DNA from: Legionella londiniensis
GTDB taxonomy: Bacteria; Pseudomonadota; Gammaproteobacteria; Legionellales; Legionellaceae
Direction: 5' to 3'
Assembly (NCBI RefSeq): GCF_001467825.1
Contig: NZ_LNYK01000007.1
Span: 48,348-112,347, forward strand
Length of the DNA: 64,000 bases
Position 1 is the first letter of the stretch; the number at the start of each line of letters is the position of its first letter. Under the pieces are notes generated by a model. That model worked only from the letters and a program-made list of their open reading frames with translations. It had not been told where the DNA came from and ran no database searches. The translations under genes and the position numbers were made by a program. Positions 17,001 to 26,626 of the stretch are shown piece by piece.

Positions 17001-19205
17001 ATGCCAGATGAAAGAGCGCTTCAGGAAAAAAAACTCTCATTCATGATCGTCAATATTTCTTCCGGAATTTTGTTGGGATTGCTGATTATCCTGGATACGA
17101 CGGCATTGGCCAGTCTTGTTTTTCATGGAACTTTGCTGGTTTATTTGCCGGCGGCATTATGCTTATCCTTGCTGGTGACAATTTTTTTGACTGGTCTGCG
17201 ATTGCTGCTGGCAGGCTCTCCCTACATTATTGGTAATGTTCAGGAAGCCTATTTTGTGATGATAGCCGCACTAACCGTTTCTCTGGCTCAAGAGGCGTCG
17301 CAATCATTAATTTCGATTCACACGACGTTAGCGCTGATGATGTTGTGCACGTTCATGATTGGATGCATTCTATATATGGCCGGCCGATATCGGCTTTACA
17401 AATTTCTCCAATTTATTCCCTACCCTGTGGTTGTCGGCTATCTTGCTGGATTAGGCGGATTAATTCTCCTGGGTACAATCAATATCTTGACCGGCGTTAA
17501 TATTACTGAAGGGGGTAATCTTGGCAGCCTTTTTACCCCAAAAGAACTCGCGCTCTGGTTACCTGCTTTTGCTTATACCTTGCTCATGGTTTTGTTGGCT
17601 CGGAAATTCCCAGATAAAAAATGGCTTTTTCCAGCCATGATTTTACTTGCGATTTTTATTTTTTATTGCCTATTGTTCGTTTTGGATCTGCCTATTGATA
17701 AGGCAAGGCATGCCAATCTCATGTTCAATCTCGAGCATTTCTCGGGATTGAATGTTTTTTATCATCCATTTTTTGCAAAATCCTACATAGATTGGCCATT
17801 TGTGCTGCAACACCTATATGATGTAGTCGCCATCGTATTGGTTAATTTTCTTGGCGTTTTTGTTCATCTTAATGCACTCGAAACTGAGCTGAGCACCACT
17901 CTTGATATGCGCCTTGAGATGAGATCTTATGGACTTGCCAATCTATTGTTTGGTTTATTGGCAGCGCCAGCCGGGTATCATTCCGTTGGTTTAACGGCGC
18001 TGAATCATACCTTTGGGGGCCGCCATCTTGTTTCTATCATCACTCTGTTAGTTGTAGCCCTGCTAGGCATTTTTTATGGGAGTTATATTATTCTCCTGGT
18101 TCCTAAAAGTGTATTTGCCATTTTATTGTTTTTTATCAGCATCAATTGGTTGGCCAGTTATTTAATACAATCCAGAAAAAAACTGCCCTTATTGGAATAT
18201 CTAATCGTCATGATTATTTTCTTAAGCATGCTTTTGCTAAGCTTTTATTGGGCGGTTATCTTCGGCATTTTACTTTCGGTATTGATTTTTGGTTATCAAT
18301 ACAGCCGAATTAGCGTTATCCATTCCGAGCTGCAAGGAGAACAAGTACGCAGTACAGTTAAGTATCACCCGATCCATGCCCGATTTCTGGAAAAAAAGCG
18401 TCATCAGCTCGTGTTAATCAAATTGCAAGGCTACCTTTTTTTTGGAAATACAGCAGAGTTGACGGCTAAAGCGCTTTCTTACATAAAAACAGTGGATTTT
18501 GCAGAAGAAGCTTTTATTTTGTTTGATTTTTCATTGGTGAAGGGGATAGATTATTCCGCAATTCATGCATTTGTCAGATTAAACCAACAAGTTAAAAAAA
18601 CGAAAGTCCAGGTAATCTTGTGTAACCTTGCGGAAAAAATGCTTGCTTCTTTCACTCAGGCATACCGGCAGGCAGAGATGGCGCAGGATTTTATTCATTA
18701 TGCCAAACTGGACTACGCCATCGAATGGAGTGAAAAAAAGCTATTAAATCATGCTCCTTCCCTGCCGCAAACAGAATCTGTTCATGTGCAGTTGAGAAAT
18801 TTATTTTCTGAATCTTTGGCTAATGCCTTGATTCCCTATCTCACAGCGCGCCATTATTGTCCTGGAGAGATTATTTATCGGCAAGGAGAGCAAACAACCG
18901 GTATAGATTTTATTATCTCCGGTGCAGTCGAAATTTTATTGGAAACCAAGCTGCAAACTGTGCGTCTTGGAAAGTTTTATAGCGGAAATATGATTGGTGA
19001 AATGGGTGTTTATCTACAAGAAAATCGTTCAGCGACTGTCAAATGCATTGAGCCGGCACTCCTTTATACTTTATCTAAAGAGCAATTCAGAGAAATGAAT
19101 CAAAAAGAACCCAAATTGGCAGCCCTGTTTCACTTCACGTTAGCCAAAATATTGAGTGAGCGCTTGAAAAGCACAAATCGATTTATATCAAGTTCATTAT
19201 TTTAG
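17001..19205 (+). CDS. SulP-type anion transporter fused to STAS and cyclic-nucleotide-binding domains
   Basis: The 734-residue protein has a membrane part of about 10-12 helices spanning residues 10-440, with SulP-like segments (LRLLLAGSPYIIGNVQEAYF, FIPYPVVVGYLAGLGG, NHTFGGRHLVS). A STAS domain follows at about 465-590 (VLIKLQGYLFFGNTAEL, DFSLVKGIDYSAIHAF). A Crp-like cyclic nucleotide-binding domain follows at about 600-725, with GEIIYRQGEQTTGIDFIISG and a phosphate-binding cassette GEMGVYLQENRSATV that keeps Glu and Arg. Substrate (sulfate, bicarbonate or carboxylate) is not determined. The triple fusion suggests transport gated by cAMP or a related nucleotide. Convergent with rtcB. Confidence 0.82.
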   Translation: MPDERALQEKKLSFMIVNISSGILLGLLIILDTTALASLVFHGTLLVYLPAALCLSLLVTIFLTGLRLLLAGSPYIIGNVQEAYFVMIAALTVSLAQEASQSLISIHTTLALMMLCTFMIGCILYMAGRYRLYKFLQFIPYPVVVGYLAGLGGLILLGTINILTGVNITEGGNLGSLFTPKELALWLPAFAYTLLMVLLARKFPDKKWLFPAMILLAIFIFYCLLFVLDLPIDKARHANLMFNLEHFSGLNVFYHPFFAKSYIDWPFVLQHLYDVVAIVLVNFLGVFVHLNALETELSTTLDMRLEMRSYGLANLLFGLLAAPAGYHSVGLTALNHTFGGRHLVSIITLLVVALLGIFYGSYIILLVPKSVFAILLFFISINWLASYLIQSRKKLPLLEYLIVMIIFLSMLLLSFYWAVIFGILLSVLIFGYQYSRISVIHSELQGEQVRSTVKYHPIHARFLEKKRHQLVLIKLQGYLFFGNTAELTAKALSYIKTVDFAEEAFILFDFSLVKGIDYSAIHAFVRLNQQVKKTKVQVILCNLAEKMLASFTQAYRQAEMAQDFIHYAKLDYAIEWSEKKLLNHAPSLPQTESVHVQLRNLFSESLANALIPYLTARHYCPGEIIYRQGEQTTGIDFIISGAVEILLETKLQTVRLGKFYSGNMIGEMGVYLQENRSATVKCIEPALLYTLSKEQFREMNQKEPKLAALFHFTLAKILSERLKSTNRFISSSLF

Positions 19206-19285
19206 GTTCATTTATTTATGAGTGAATAACTCATTGATCAGGGCTTGTCCTGTGCGTTCTCACAGGTATTTTACACATTGCTTTC

Positions 19286-20707
19286 CTAGCCTTTAATGCA
19301 TGCTATCGGTTTGAGAAAAGCGACTCTTTGTGCCAGACCGGCACGTTCAGTTGCCATGACGACTTCCTCAATATCCTTATACGCGTCTGGGGCTTCTTCC
19401 GCGATACCGCGCATCGAATAACTGTAAATATAAATTCCTTGATTTTCAAGTTCATGAACAAGTTCCTTGCCGCGCCATTTTTTCAAAGCCTGTCTTCGGC
19501 TCATTTTTCGACCTGCGCCATGGCAGGCTGAGGCAAAGGCATGATTAAATTCAGGAGAGTTTCCTGCCAATATATAAGAGCCTGTGCCCATGCTCCCGCC
19601 AATGCATACCGGCTGGCCTGATTTTTTATAACGTATTGGTAAGGCAGGGTGCCCTGGCCCAAAGGCGCGCGTTGCTCCTTTGCGATGGATGTATATTTCC
19701 CTTGCTTGCCCATCGATATGGTGTACTTCCCGTTTGCAGGTGTTATGCGACACATCAAACAAGGTTTCAATATGTGCCTTTGATATAATCTTTGAGAAAA
19801 CCTGGCGCGCTAGATGGGTAATAATCTGTCGGTTAGCAAGCGCACAGTTAATGCCGGCACACATCGCCCCCAGATATTGCTGCCCTTCTTTTGAAAGTAT
19901 CGGGGCACAGGCGAGCTCACGATCGGGTAAATGAATTCCTTGTTGTTTGGCCGCTTTGGCCAAGGACACTAAATAGTCTGTACCTATCTGATGGCCCAAG
20001 CCGCGAGAGCCGCAATGAATGGAAACGATGATTTGATTTTTAACAAGTCCAAATATTTTGGCAATATCCTCCCGATGTATCGTTTTGACCACTTGAATCT
20101 CCAGATAATGATTTCCAGAGCCCAATGTGCCCATTTCCTTTAGCTGACGTTTTTTGGCTAAATCCGAAACATACAGAGGATTTGCTCCCTGCATGCGGCC
20201 GTTTTCTTCGATATAGGACAAGTCTTCTTTTTCGCCATAGCCTTTACTGACAGCCCATTCAGCGCCGCCTTGCATGACTTCATCCAGCTGGGAACTGGTC
20301 AAACGCAGCTTTCCTTGCGAGCCGACGCCCGAGGGGACCGCAGCAAACAATTCATCAGCAAGGGGCTGGAGTTTCGATAATATATCTTCTTGAAACAAGT
20401 TAGTTCTTAGACAACGGATACCGCATGAAATGTCAAAACCGACGCCGCCTGCAGAAATAATGCCGCCTTTTTCAGCGTCAAAAGCGGCAACGCCTCCAAT
20501 TGGAAATCCATAACCCCAATGAGCGTCAGGCATGGTCATCGCAGGCCCCACAAGTCCTGGGAGTTGCGAAACGTTGATGATTTGTTCGCGCACTTTTTCA
20601 TCCATAGCGGAAATTAAATCTCTGCTGCCGTACATCCGCACTGAATCCAAGGCTTCAACCGGCGCCCAACAATATTCATCAATTTGTTTTATTGTCGTCA
20701 TATCCAT
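19286..20707 (-). CDS. rtcB: RNA-splicing ligase RtcB
   Basis: This 473-residue GTP- and Mn-dependent ligase joins 2',3'-cyclic phosphate (or 3'-phosphate) and 5'-OH RNA ends. Metal and guanylylation residues are visible: GGVGFDISCGIRCL (Cys metal ligand), GSGNHYLEIQ, IHCGSRGLGHQIGTDY, DVSHNTCK and ACHGAGRKMSR (the His that becomes guanylylated). The C-terminal YSMRGIAEEAPDAYKDIEEVV is also canonical. The form resembles the archaeal/metazoan RtcB rather than the shorter E. coli one. An archease gene lies 18 bases upstream on the same strand. An alternative start two codons in (MTTIKQ) is equally possible. No rtcA or rtcR is adjacent. Confidence 0.95.
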   Translation of the reverse strand: MDMTTIKQIDEYCWAPVEALDSVRMYGSRDLISAMDEKVREQIINVSQLPGLVGPAMTMPDAHWGYGFPIGGVAAFDAEKGGIISAGGVGFDISCGIRCLRTNLFQEDILSKLQPLADELFAAVPSGVGSQGKLRLTSSQLDEVMQGGAEWAVSKGYGEKEDLSYIEENGRMQGANPLYVSDLAKKRQLKEMGTLGSGNHYLEIQVVKTIHREDIAKIFGLVKNQIIVSIHCGSRGLGHQIGTDYLVSLAKAAKQQGIHLPDRELACAPILSKEGQQYLGAMCAGINCALANRQIITHLARQVFSKIISKAHIETLFDVSHNTCKREVHHIDGQAREIYIHRKGATRAFGPGHPALPIRYKKSGQPVCIGGSMGTGSYILAGNSPEFNHAFASACHGAGRKMSRRQALKKWRGKELVHELENQGIYIYSYSMRGIAEEAPDAYKDIEEVVMATERAGLAQRVAFLKPIACIKG

Positions 20708-20725
20708 AACAATATCCTGTGAACT

Positions 20726-21139
20726 TTAGACATCCACCACGCATTGCGCGATCCAACGGTTGTTCGTCTGTTTGACTGACAGCATGGTTAGCGTTGCCCC
20801 TTTCACTTCAATGCCCCGTACGATATCATCCCGCCATTTTTCCCCCCAGGCTTTACCTTTCCACAGTTCATTTGTTCGGTAGAGCTGAAAACGGCTGAAC
20901 ACCCGGTTTTCGGTTTGCGATTTTGCCAAAAGCAAATTAAGCCAGGTCACAAAAGCCAACTCCAAATCTTGTTCCCTAAATTCTAAATTAACTGATGAAT
21001 GGGCATGCACCAACGACAGATCCGCAGTTAAAGCAAACATGGCTTCTGCGGCATTTATAAAACATTCTTCTACCGTTTTACCATGGCCGATGATGCCGAT
21101 ATCGGCATCATGATCAAAATAATTTTCATCCGATATCAT
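20726..21139 (-). CDS. Archease, RtcB activator
   Basis: This protein of about 137 residues begins MISDENYFDHDADIGIIGHG, the standard archease N-terminus with its metal-binding Asp residues. It ends with VRGIEVKGATLTMLSVK and IAQCVVDV, containing the conserved C-terminal Asp. Archease speeds RtcB guanylylation and lets it turn over many times. The start at 21139 fits family length and has AGAGGG close upstream; an in-frame ATG at 21172 would add 11 residues. It is transcribed before rtcB with an 18-base gap, forming a two-gene RNA-repair operon. Confidence 0.92.
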   Translation of the reverse strand: MISDENYFDHDADIGIIGHGKTVEECFINAAEAMFALTADLSLVHAHSSVNLEFREQDLELAFVTWLNLLLAKSQTENRVFSRFQLYRTNELWKGKAWGEKWRDDIVRGIEVKGATLTMLSVKQTNNRWIAQCVVDV

Positions 21140-21439
21140 GATCCCTCTTAAATTCTCATACCTGCTGCTCAAAAAGATTAGGCTGGGTTGAAAGATTTCG
21201 AACCATTATTTAAGTGTAGTAGTTCAAACTTGATCTGCCAGTTGCCGGTTACGGGCAGAGAATAGGCTGATGCTGATCTTTAGAAACAGATTTCCTATTG
21301 ATCTAAAACAGAACAAATAAAGCATTGTATAGTCAAATCATGATTTTACCCTGTATAGGCAGGAAAAAATATTGGGATTTTTCCACCGTTTAATTTCAGT
21401 TTGCGTATAATATCAATTTTGCCTAATAGATGAATTGAG

Positions 21440-23014
21440 ATGGCAGTGCCCGAAACCATAGTTCCCAAACAACAAAGTCTTTTGCGTTCTACAACCCTGG
21501 TTTCTCTCATGACATTCATATCGCGCATCATGGGGTTCGCGCGCGATATGACCCTTGCGCATTTTTTTGGTGCCTCTGTCGGAATGGATGCTTTTCTCAT
21601 AGCTTTTAAAATACCCAATTTCATGCGCCGCCTGTTTGCGGAAGGGGCTTTTTCGCAGGCTTTTGTACCTGTATTGGCCGAGTATCAGGAAACCAGGACC
21701 ATTGAGGAAGTTCGTTTGTTTCTGGCCCGTATTGCAGGTACGCTCAGCGCTATTCTTACACTGGTAACGCTTGTCGGAATTATTGCATCCCCTTATATCG
21801 TTTTTATTTTTGCGCCAGGGTTTGGCGAAGGTTCTCCTCGTTCGCTGATGGCTATTGAGATGCTGCGCCTTACCTTTCCGTATCTGATGCTGGTATCATT
21901 AACAGCTATGGCAGGGGCCATATTGAATACTTACGGTTATTTTGGCGTGCCGGCTTTTACTCCTGTTTTGCTCAATATTTCAATGATCGTGGCCGCTGTA
22001 TTTGCAAGTCCCCATTTTTCTAACCCTGTCATTGCCTTGGCATGGGGGGTTCTCTTTGCAGGTATTGCCCAATTGCTTTTTCAGCTGCCTTTTCTTTACC
22101 AGCGTAAGCTTTTGGTCAAGCCTCGATTGTTATTCAGCGACCCGGGTGTCAGACGGGTATTGAAGCTCATGGTTCCTGCTTTATTTGGCGTATCGATTGC
22201 ACAAATTAATCTGTTAATCGATACCATTTTTGCCTCTTTTCTTAAAGTAGGCAGCGTTTCATGGCTGTTCTTCAGCGATCGTTTGACTGATTTTCCCTTG
22301 GGTGTTTTTGGCGTTGCTATTGCGACAGTCATCTTGCCGCATTTATCTCGCAGGCACACGGAACACAGTGTCGAACTGTTTTCCAAAGCGCTTGACTGGG
22401 GATTGCGCTTGCTGCTGCTTATCGGTGTGCCTTCGGCGCTGGGATTGGCACTATTTGCGATGCCATTGATCAGCAGCTGTTTTGCTTACGGCAAGTTTTC
22501 CCTTTTTGATGTGTTGCAGACGCAAAAAAGCTTGTTTACTCTGGCTCTTGGCGTTCCAGCTTTTATGATGGTTAAAGTGTTGGCCTCTGGATTTTATGCC
22601 CGGCAAAATATCAAAACTCCAGTGAAAGTTGGCGCGGCTGCCATGGTTGTGAATACAATATTCTGCGCTTTGCTCATTGGTCCCTTGGAACATGCGGGTT
22701 TAACCCTGGCGTCAACGATTGCGGGATACGTCAATTGCGCCATTTTATTTTTACTGCTGGTCAGGCGCCGTATTTATATTCCCTTGCCGGGATGGGGAAA
22801 ATTTATCCTGCAACTTTTGATTGCGAATATGATCATGAGTATGTATCTTTTGTGGGCGGTTGGAGATGCTTCATACTGGATGGATCTCGCGGCAATTGCG
22901 CGCCTTGGTTTATTGCTTGGGCACGTGCTGGCGGCTTTGGTTATATATATATTATCCTTGATCCTTTGTGGCATGCGCCCTGCTCAATTTCGCGGGCAAA
23001 TAGGAGCGGTTTGA
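21440..23014 (+). CDS. murJ: Lipid II flippase MurJ
   Basis: The 524-residue MATE-like (MOP superfamily) protein has 14 predicted membrane helices. The N-terminal signature is visible: STTLVSLMTFISRIMGFARD, HFFGASVGMDAFLIAFKIPNFMRRLFAEGAFSQAFVPVL (read as two adjoining pieces). It moves lipid II across the inner membrane for peptidoglycan synthesis. A TATAAT at 21406-21411 lies 28 bases before the start. The next gene starts 35 bases after the stop. Length matches E. coli MurJ (511). Confidence 0.95.
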   Translation: MAVPETIVPKQQSLLRSTTLVSLMTFISRIMGFARDMTLAHFFGASVGMDAFLIAFKIPNFMRRLFAEGAFSQAFVPVLAEYQETRTIEEVRLFLARIAGTLSAILTLVTLVGIIASPYIVFIFAPGFGEGSPRSLMAIEMLRLTFPYLMLVSLTAMAGAILNTYGYFGVPAFTPVLLNISMIVAAVFASPHFSNPVIALAWGVLFAGIAQLLFQLPFLYQRKLLVKPRLLFSDPGVRRVLKLMVPALFGVSIAQINLLIDTIFASFLKVGSVSWLFFSDRLTDFPLGVFGVAIATVILPHLSRRHTEHSVELFSKALDWGLRLLLLIGVPSALGLALFAMPLISSCFAYGKFSLFDVLQTQKSLFTLALGVPAFMMVKVLASGFYARQNIKTPVKVGAAAMVVNTIFCALLIGPLEHAGLTLASTIAGYVNCAILFLLLVRRRIYIPLPGWGKFILQLLIANMIMSMYLLWAVGDASYWMDLAAIARLGLLLGHVLAALVIYILSLILCGMRPAQFRGQIGAV

Positions 23015-23049
23015 TTTCGCAGGAGGGGATATTCAATCCAGGAGTTACC

Positions 23050-24435
23050 ATGCAAGCGGATATTTTTTATAAGACAACCTGCAGTGATGCCTTGCCGTTA
23101 AGCTTCTTGAGCAAAGCGGAATTTCAGCAGCAGCTGCCAGGTTTAACGCCCTATGAGCGTGAACATTTTGCCATACAGCAATTTAACGGCAACCTCGGGC
23201 AATTTGCCATTATTCGTAACGCAAAAGGGCGTCCTGAAAAAATCATTATAGGCACGGGTGACGGTCATCAAGCTCTGGCTATGGCGCATGCTGCAACCAT
23301 GATACCGCCAGGACATTATTATCCAGAATCGCAATTATCAGAGTTTGCCCAAATTAGCTGGGGGCTTGCGCAGTATCGCTTTGATCGGTACAAATCGGCC
23401 GACGCTTTGCCGAGAGTCCTCTTGCTGCCCAAGGAAAAACTTGATTTGCTCCTGCCGGAAATCAAGGCAGTTTTTCTGGTTCGTGATCTGATTAATACTC
23501 CCGCAAATGATCTGTCTCCTGAGCATCTCGCTGAAGTTGTGGAAAAACTTGCCAATGAACACGGCGGGATATTTAAGCAATGGGTTGGCAATGAATTATT
23601 GGATGATAATTTTCCTGCTATTCATGCAGTAGGCCGGGGCTCTGTAAAAGAACCAAGGCTTTTATCACTCACCTGGGGAGATGCCGCACACCCCAAAGTG
23701 ACCTTGCTTGGCAAAGGGGTTACGTTTGATACAGGCGGTTTGGATATCAAACCCTCCTCCGGCATGCGCTTGATGAAAAAAGATATGGGCGGTGCTGCTC
23801 AAGTGATTGGCTTGGCAAGTTGGCTTATGGCTATTCAACTGCCAATTCGCCTTCAAGTACTGATTCCTGCTGTTGAAAATTCCCCTGGAGGAGATGCTTA
23901 TCGGCCGGGTGATATATTATACATGCGCAATGGATTGAGCGTTGAAATTGATAATACCGATGCAGAAGGCCGCCTGATTCTGGCGGACGCCCTTTGTAAA
24001 GCCTGTGAAGAAAAACCGGAGTTGCTGCTTGATTTTGCAACACTTACGGGAGCGGCAAGAGTAGCAGTCGGCACGGAAATTTCAGCGCTTTTTACCTCTG
24101 ATGACGAACTGGCGATACACTTGAGCAAGAAAGGAGAGGAAAAATTTGACCCAATTTGGCGTCTGCCCCTCTACGGGAATTATTCCAGCATGCTTGAATC
24201 AACTGTTGCCGATCTGGTTAATTGCAGCGCTTCGCCCTATGCAGGCGCGATTACCGCCGCATTATTTTTGCAACGTTTTGTCGACCCTGGCATCCCTTGG
24301 GCTCATTTTGACATTATGGCCTGGAATTTGGGAAGCAAACCAGGGCGGCCAGAGGGTGGTGAGGCAATGGCCATGCGTGCTGTTGGCAGTTTTCTGCTGG
24401 AACGTTATGGCCGCAGGGGCAGTCCAATTTCTTGA
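23050..24435 (+). CDS. M17 leucyl aminopeptidase (PepB-like)
   Basis: This 461-residue metallopeptidase has the two M17 signatures: GKGVTFDTGGLDIKPSSGMR with KKDMGGAAQVIG (metal-binding Lys and Asp), and [14 protein letters not shown] (catalytic Arg and Glu). The N-terminal 150 residues form the variable domain. The start at 23050 has a clean GGAG 5 bases upstream; the frame is open further up into murJ but that part is not protein-like. It is distinct from the second M17 enzyme at 24878-26323. The C-terminus converges on holC, which begins 15 bases away on the other strand. Confidence 0.93.
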   Translation: MQADIFYKTTCSDALPLSFLSKAEFQQQLPGLTPYEREHFAIQQFNGNLGQFAIIRNAKGRPEKIIIGTGDGHQALAMAHAATMIPPGHYYPESQLSEFAQISWGLAQYRFDRYKSADALPRVLLLPKEKLDLLLPEIKAVFLVRDLINTPANDLSPEHLAEVVEKLANEHGGIFKQWVGNELLDDNFPAIHAVGRGSVKEPRLLSLTWGDAAHPKVTLLGKGVTFDTGGLDIKPSSGMRLMKKDMGGAAQVIGLASWLMAIQLPIRLQVLIPAVENSPGGDAYRPGDILYMRNGLSVEIDNTDAEGRLILADALCKACEEKPELLLDFATLTGAARVAVGTEISALFTSDDELAIHLSKKGEEKFDPIWRLPLYGNYSSMLESTVADLVNCSASPYAGAITAALFLQRFVDPGIPWAHFDIMAWNLGSKPGRPEGGEAMAMRAVGSFLLERYGRRGSPIS

Positions 24436-24450
24436 TGGATAACCTGCAGC

Positions 24451-24897
24451 CTAATCAGGGCTTTGGGAAAGCTGGTGAATATGGATGTTACAGCCCTGGC
24501 CTTTATAGTCGCGATAATGCCTGCGGCTAATTTCCTTTGATACTTCATCAGCAGAAACAATTTCAATGACGCGTTGGAAGCGCTGGTAGTAATGAGGAAT
24601 ATTATCCGCAAGATTCATCAGTAAATCATGAAACCCCCGCGGCTCTTTGCCAAAGCCAATCTGAACAGGAGGGGGCGGCTCAGGCCCTTCGCCTTGCAAA
24701 TTGTGCGGAATGAAACTGTCATCCTTGAAAGTCCATAACAATTCATCGAGATTCTCAGCATCTTCTTGATGATTGCAGTTGACAAAAACCTGATGATTGC
24801 GCGCATATGCCTTTTCAAGCAGGCGGCAGGCAAGCAGCCAGCGGGCCTCAGGCCCGCCTTCTTCGAGAAGATAAAAATCAATCCTGATTGGCAACAT
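24451..24897 (-). CDS. holC: DNA polymerase III chi subunit
   Basis: The 148-residue protein has the HolC pattern: [22 protein letters not shown] at the start, [20 protein letters not shown] in the middle (the DxLLWTF-F-PH core), and [20 protein letters not shown] at the end. Chi links the clamp loader (through psi) to SSB. Its start overlaps the end of pepA by 20 bases, an arrangement shared by many gammaproteobacteria (pepA-holC, often then valS, which is absent here). Confidence 0.92.
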   Translation of the reverse strand: MLPIRIDFYLLEEGGPEARWLLACRLLEKAYARNHQVFVNCNHQEDAENLDELLWTFKDDSFIPHNLQGEGPEPPPPVQIGFGKEPRGFHDLLMNLADNIPHYYQRFQRVIEIVSADEVSKEISRRHYRDYKGQGCNIHIHQLSQSPD

Positions 24898-26323
24898 CTT
24901 GTAATAGCTGCATTAATAGTGGTACAGGGCGGCCGGTCGCATTGCGCTTTTTGCCTGAAATCCAGGCAGTGCCCGCGATGTCCAGGTGCGCCCAGCGGTA
25001 TTTTCTGGTAAATTTTGACAAAAAACAAGCAGCAGTAATGCTGCCCGCTATGCGGTCAAATCCAGCATTCATCATGTCGGCCAGCGGGCTTTCGAGCGCG
25101 TCTTGATAGGCCTCTTCCAGAGGAAGCCGCCAGGTTTTATCAAGACTCTCTCGCGCGGCCTGTAAAATCATATCGGCAAGCTCGTCATCTTCTGTCATCA
25201 AGCCAGTATAGACAGTCCCAAGAGCTACAAGCACAGCGCCTGTTAATGTGGCAATATCAATGACGAGCTTGGGGTTGAACTGTTCGGCATAGGTGAGTGC
25301 GTCGGCCAAAACCAGGCGCCCTTCAGCATCTGTATTGACGATTTCAACAGTTTGGCCTGACATGCTTTTCACGATGTCGCCAGGTTTCACAGCATGACCG
25401 CTTGGCATATTTTCCGCAGCCGCCACAAGACCAATGACATTCACAGGAAGATTCAGCAACGCACAGGCTTTAAGCACGCCAAATACGCTGGCTGCCCCTG
25501 CCATATCGTATTTCATTTCCGTCATGGCATCAGCAGGTTTCAGAGATAGCCCCCCAGAATCAAAGGTTATGCCTTTGCCTACCAAAACCACAGGCGGCCT
25601 GTCGCCTGCACCCAGATACTGCAGTTCAATCAATTTGGGCGGTTCTGTGCTTCCTTGGCCCACGGCTAATAAGGCTCCCATGCCCATGGCTTTCATATCG
25701 GCCGGGGTCATGATTTTGGCGTTTAGCGAATCGTAATGTTCTGCAAGCTCCATGGCTTGAGAGGCGAGATAGGCAGGCGTGCAGACATTGGCAGGCAAAT
25801 TGGCAAGCGTACGTGCCAAGCGCACGCCTTCTGCAATGGCTTTTGCTTTTGTCAGGGTTTTATCTTGGCTGCCGGGTAAGTAGAAGAGCAGCGATTCTAT
25901 GCCATAGGCTTTTTTGTCTTTACTTTTAAATTCAAGCAGCTGATAAAATTGGGCATCAAACTGCAACACCATTTGCTGCAATTGCGAGTCTGGGCTTTGT
26001 TTTTTCAACAACGGCATGCAAATGGTCGCGACGTTTGTCCGTCGTTTTATGAGCTGATCGGCAATGTCTTCGATTCTTTTTTTTAATTCTGCTGCAGAGA
26101 AGCGATTTTCCGCGCCGCAATGAACAAGCATTAAATCGCAGCCGTCGATGTCGCTCCAGATTATATCGCCCTTGTCGAGCAGTTTTCCGGCAAGGCGGGC
26201 TAAAAGGCCGTGATGTTTATTATCCAGGTGATATGCAACTTCAGGCAAATCACGGCCAAAGGTACCTAATACCAGGCATTCGTTTGGATTAATGGCAGGC
26301 GTATGGGTTAATGCGTATTTCAT
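24878..26323 (-). CDS. pepA: M17 leucyl aminopeptidase PepA
   Basis: The 481-residue enzyme starts at [20 protein letters not shown]; nine further in-frame residues upstream lack support. Signatures are [19 protein letters not shown] with [12 protein letters not shown], and [14 protein letters not shown]. In E. coli PepA also binds DNA in Xer recombination and carAB control; that role is not visible here. It is divergent from lptF, the common context for PepA. Two M17 paralogues so close together suggest an old duplication or different substrate ranges. Confidence 0.94.
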   Translation of the reverse strand: MKYALTHTPAINPNECLVLGTFGRDLPEVAYHLDNKHHGLLARLAGKLLDKGDIIWSDIDGCDLMLVHCGAENRFSAAELKKRIEDIADQLIKRRTNVATICMPLLKKQSPDSQLQQMVLQFDAQFYQLLEFKSKDKKAYGIESLLFYLPGSQDKTLTKAKAIAEGVRLARTLANLPANVCTPAYLASQAMELAEHYDSLNAKIMTPADMKAMGMGALLAVGQGSTEPPKLIELQYLGAGDRPPVVLVGKGITFDSGGLSLKPADAMTEMKYDMAGAASVFGVLKACALLNLPVNVIGLVAAAENMPSGHAVKPGDIVKSMSGQTVEIVNTDAEGRLVLADALTYAEQFNPKLVIDIATLTGAVLVALGTVYTGLMTEDDELADMILQAARESLDKTWRLPLEEAYQDALESPLADMMNAGFDRIAGSITAACFLSKFTRKYRWAHLDIAGTAWISGKKRNATGRPVPLLMQLLQDVANQD

Positions 26324-26626
26324 GCTGCATCCGGATAGATAAAACTGCAAGTTTAATCAGGTTTTAGATTTTTTTCCAGGAAGACCACTCATTCATCAAA
26401 ATGGTATATACTATGGGCTTGTTTTTCAATTTTGGATAATTTGAATAGTCAGGCAAAATCGTATTTTGGCTATATGCCCAATATTGATGCCATTTGAAAG
26501 ATGGGCTTCCCCGTGCGGAAATAGCAAATTGTATAAATGCATTCATTATCCAAAATGGTATGATTTTGCTCTCATCTGAAAAGGAAGCAGCGTTTTAGTT
26601 AACTTTTTAAGAGGCATACTATCCTT

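Noticed and set aside
22735..23049. N-terminal extension of the M17 aminopeptidase into murJ
   Set aside because: The upstream part overlaps the murJ coding frame and is not M17-like; a clean ribosome site and family start exist at 23050.
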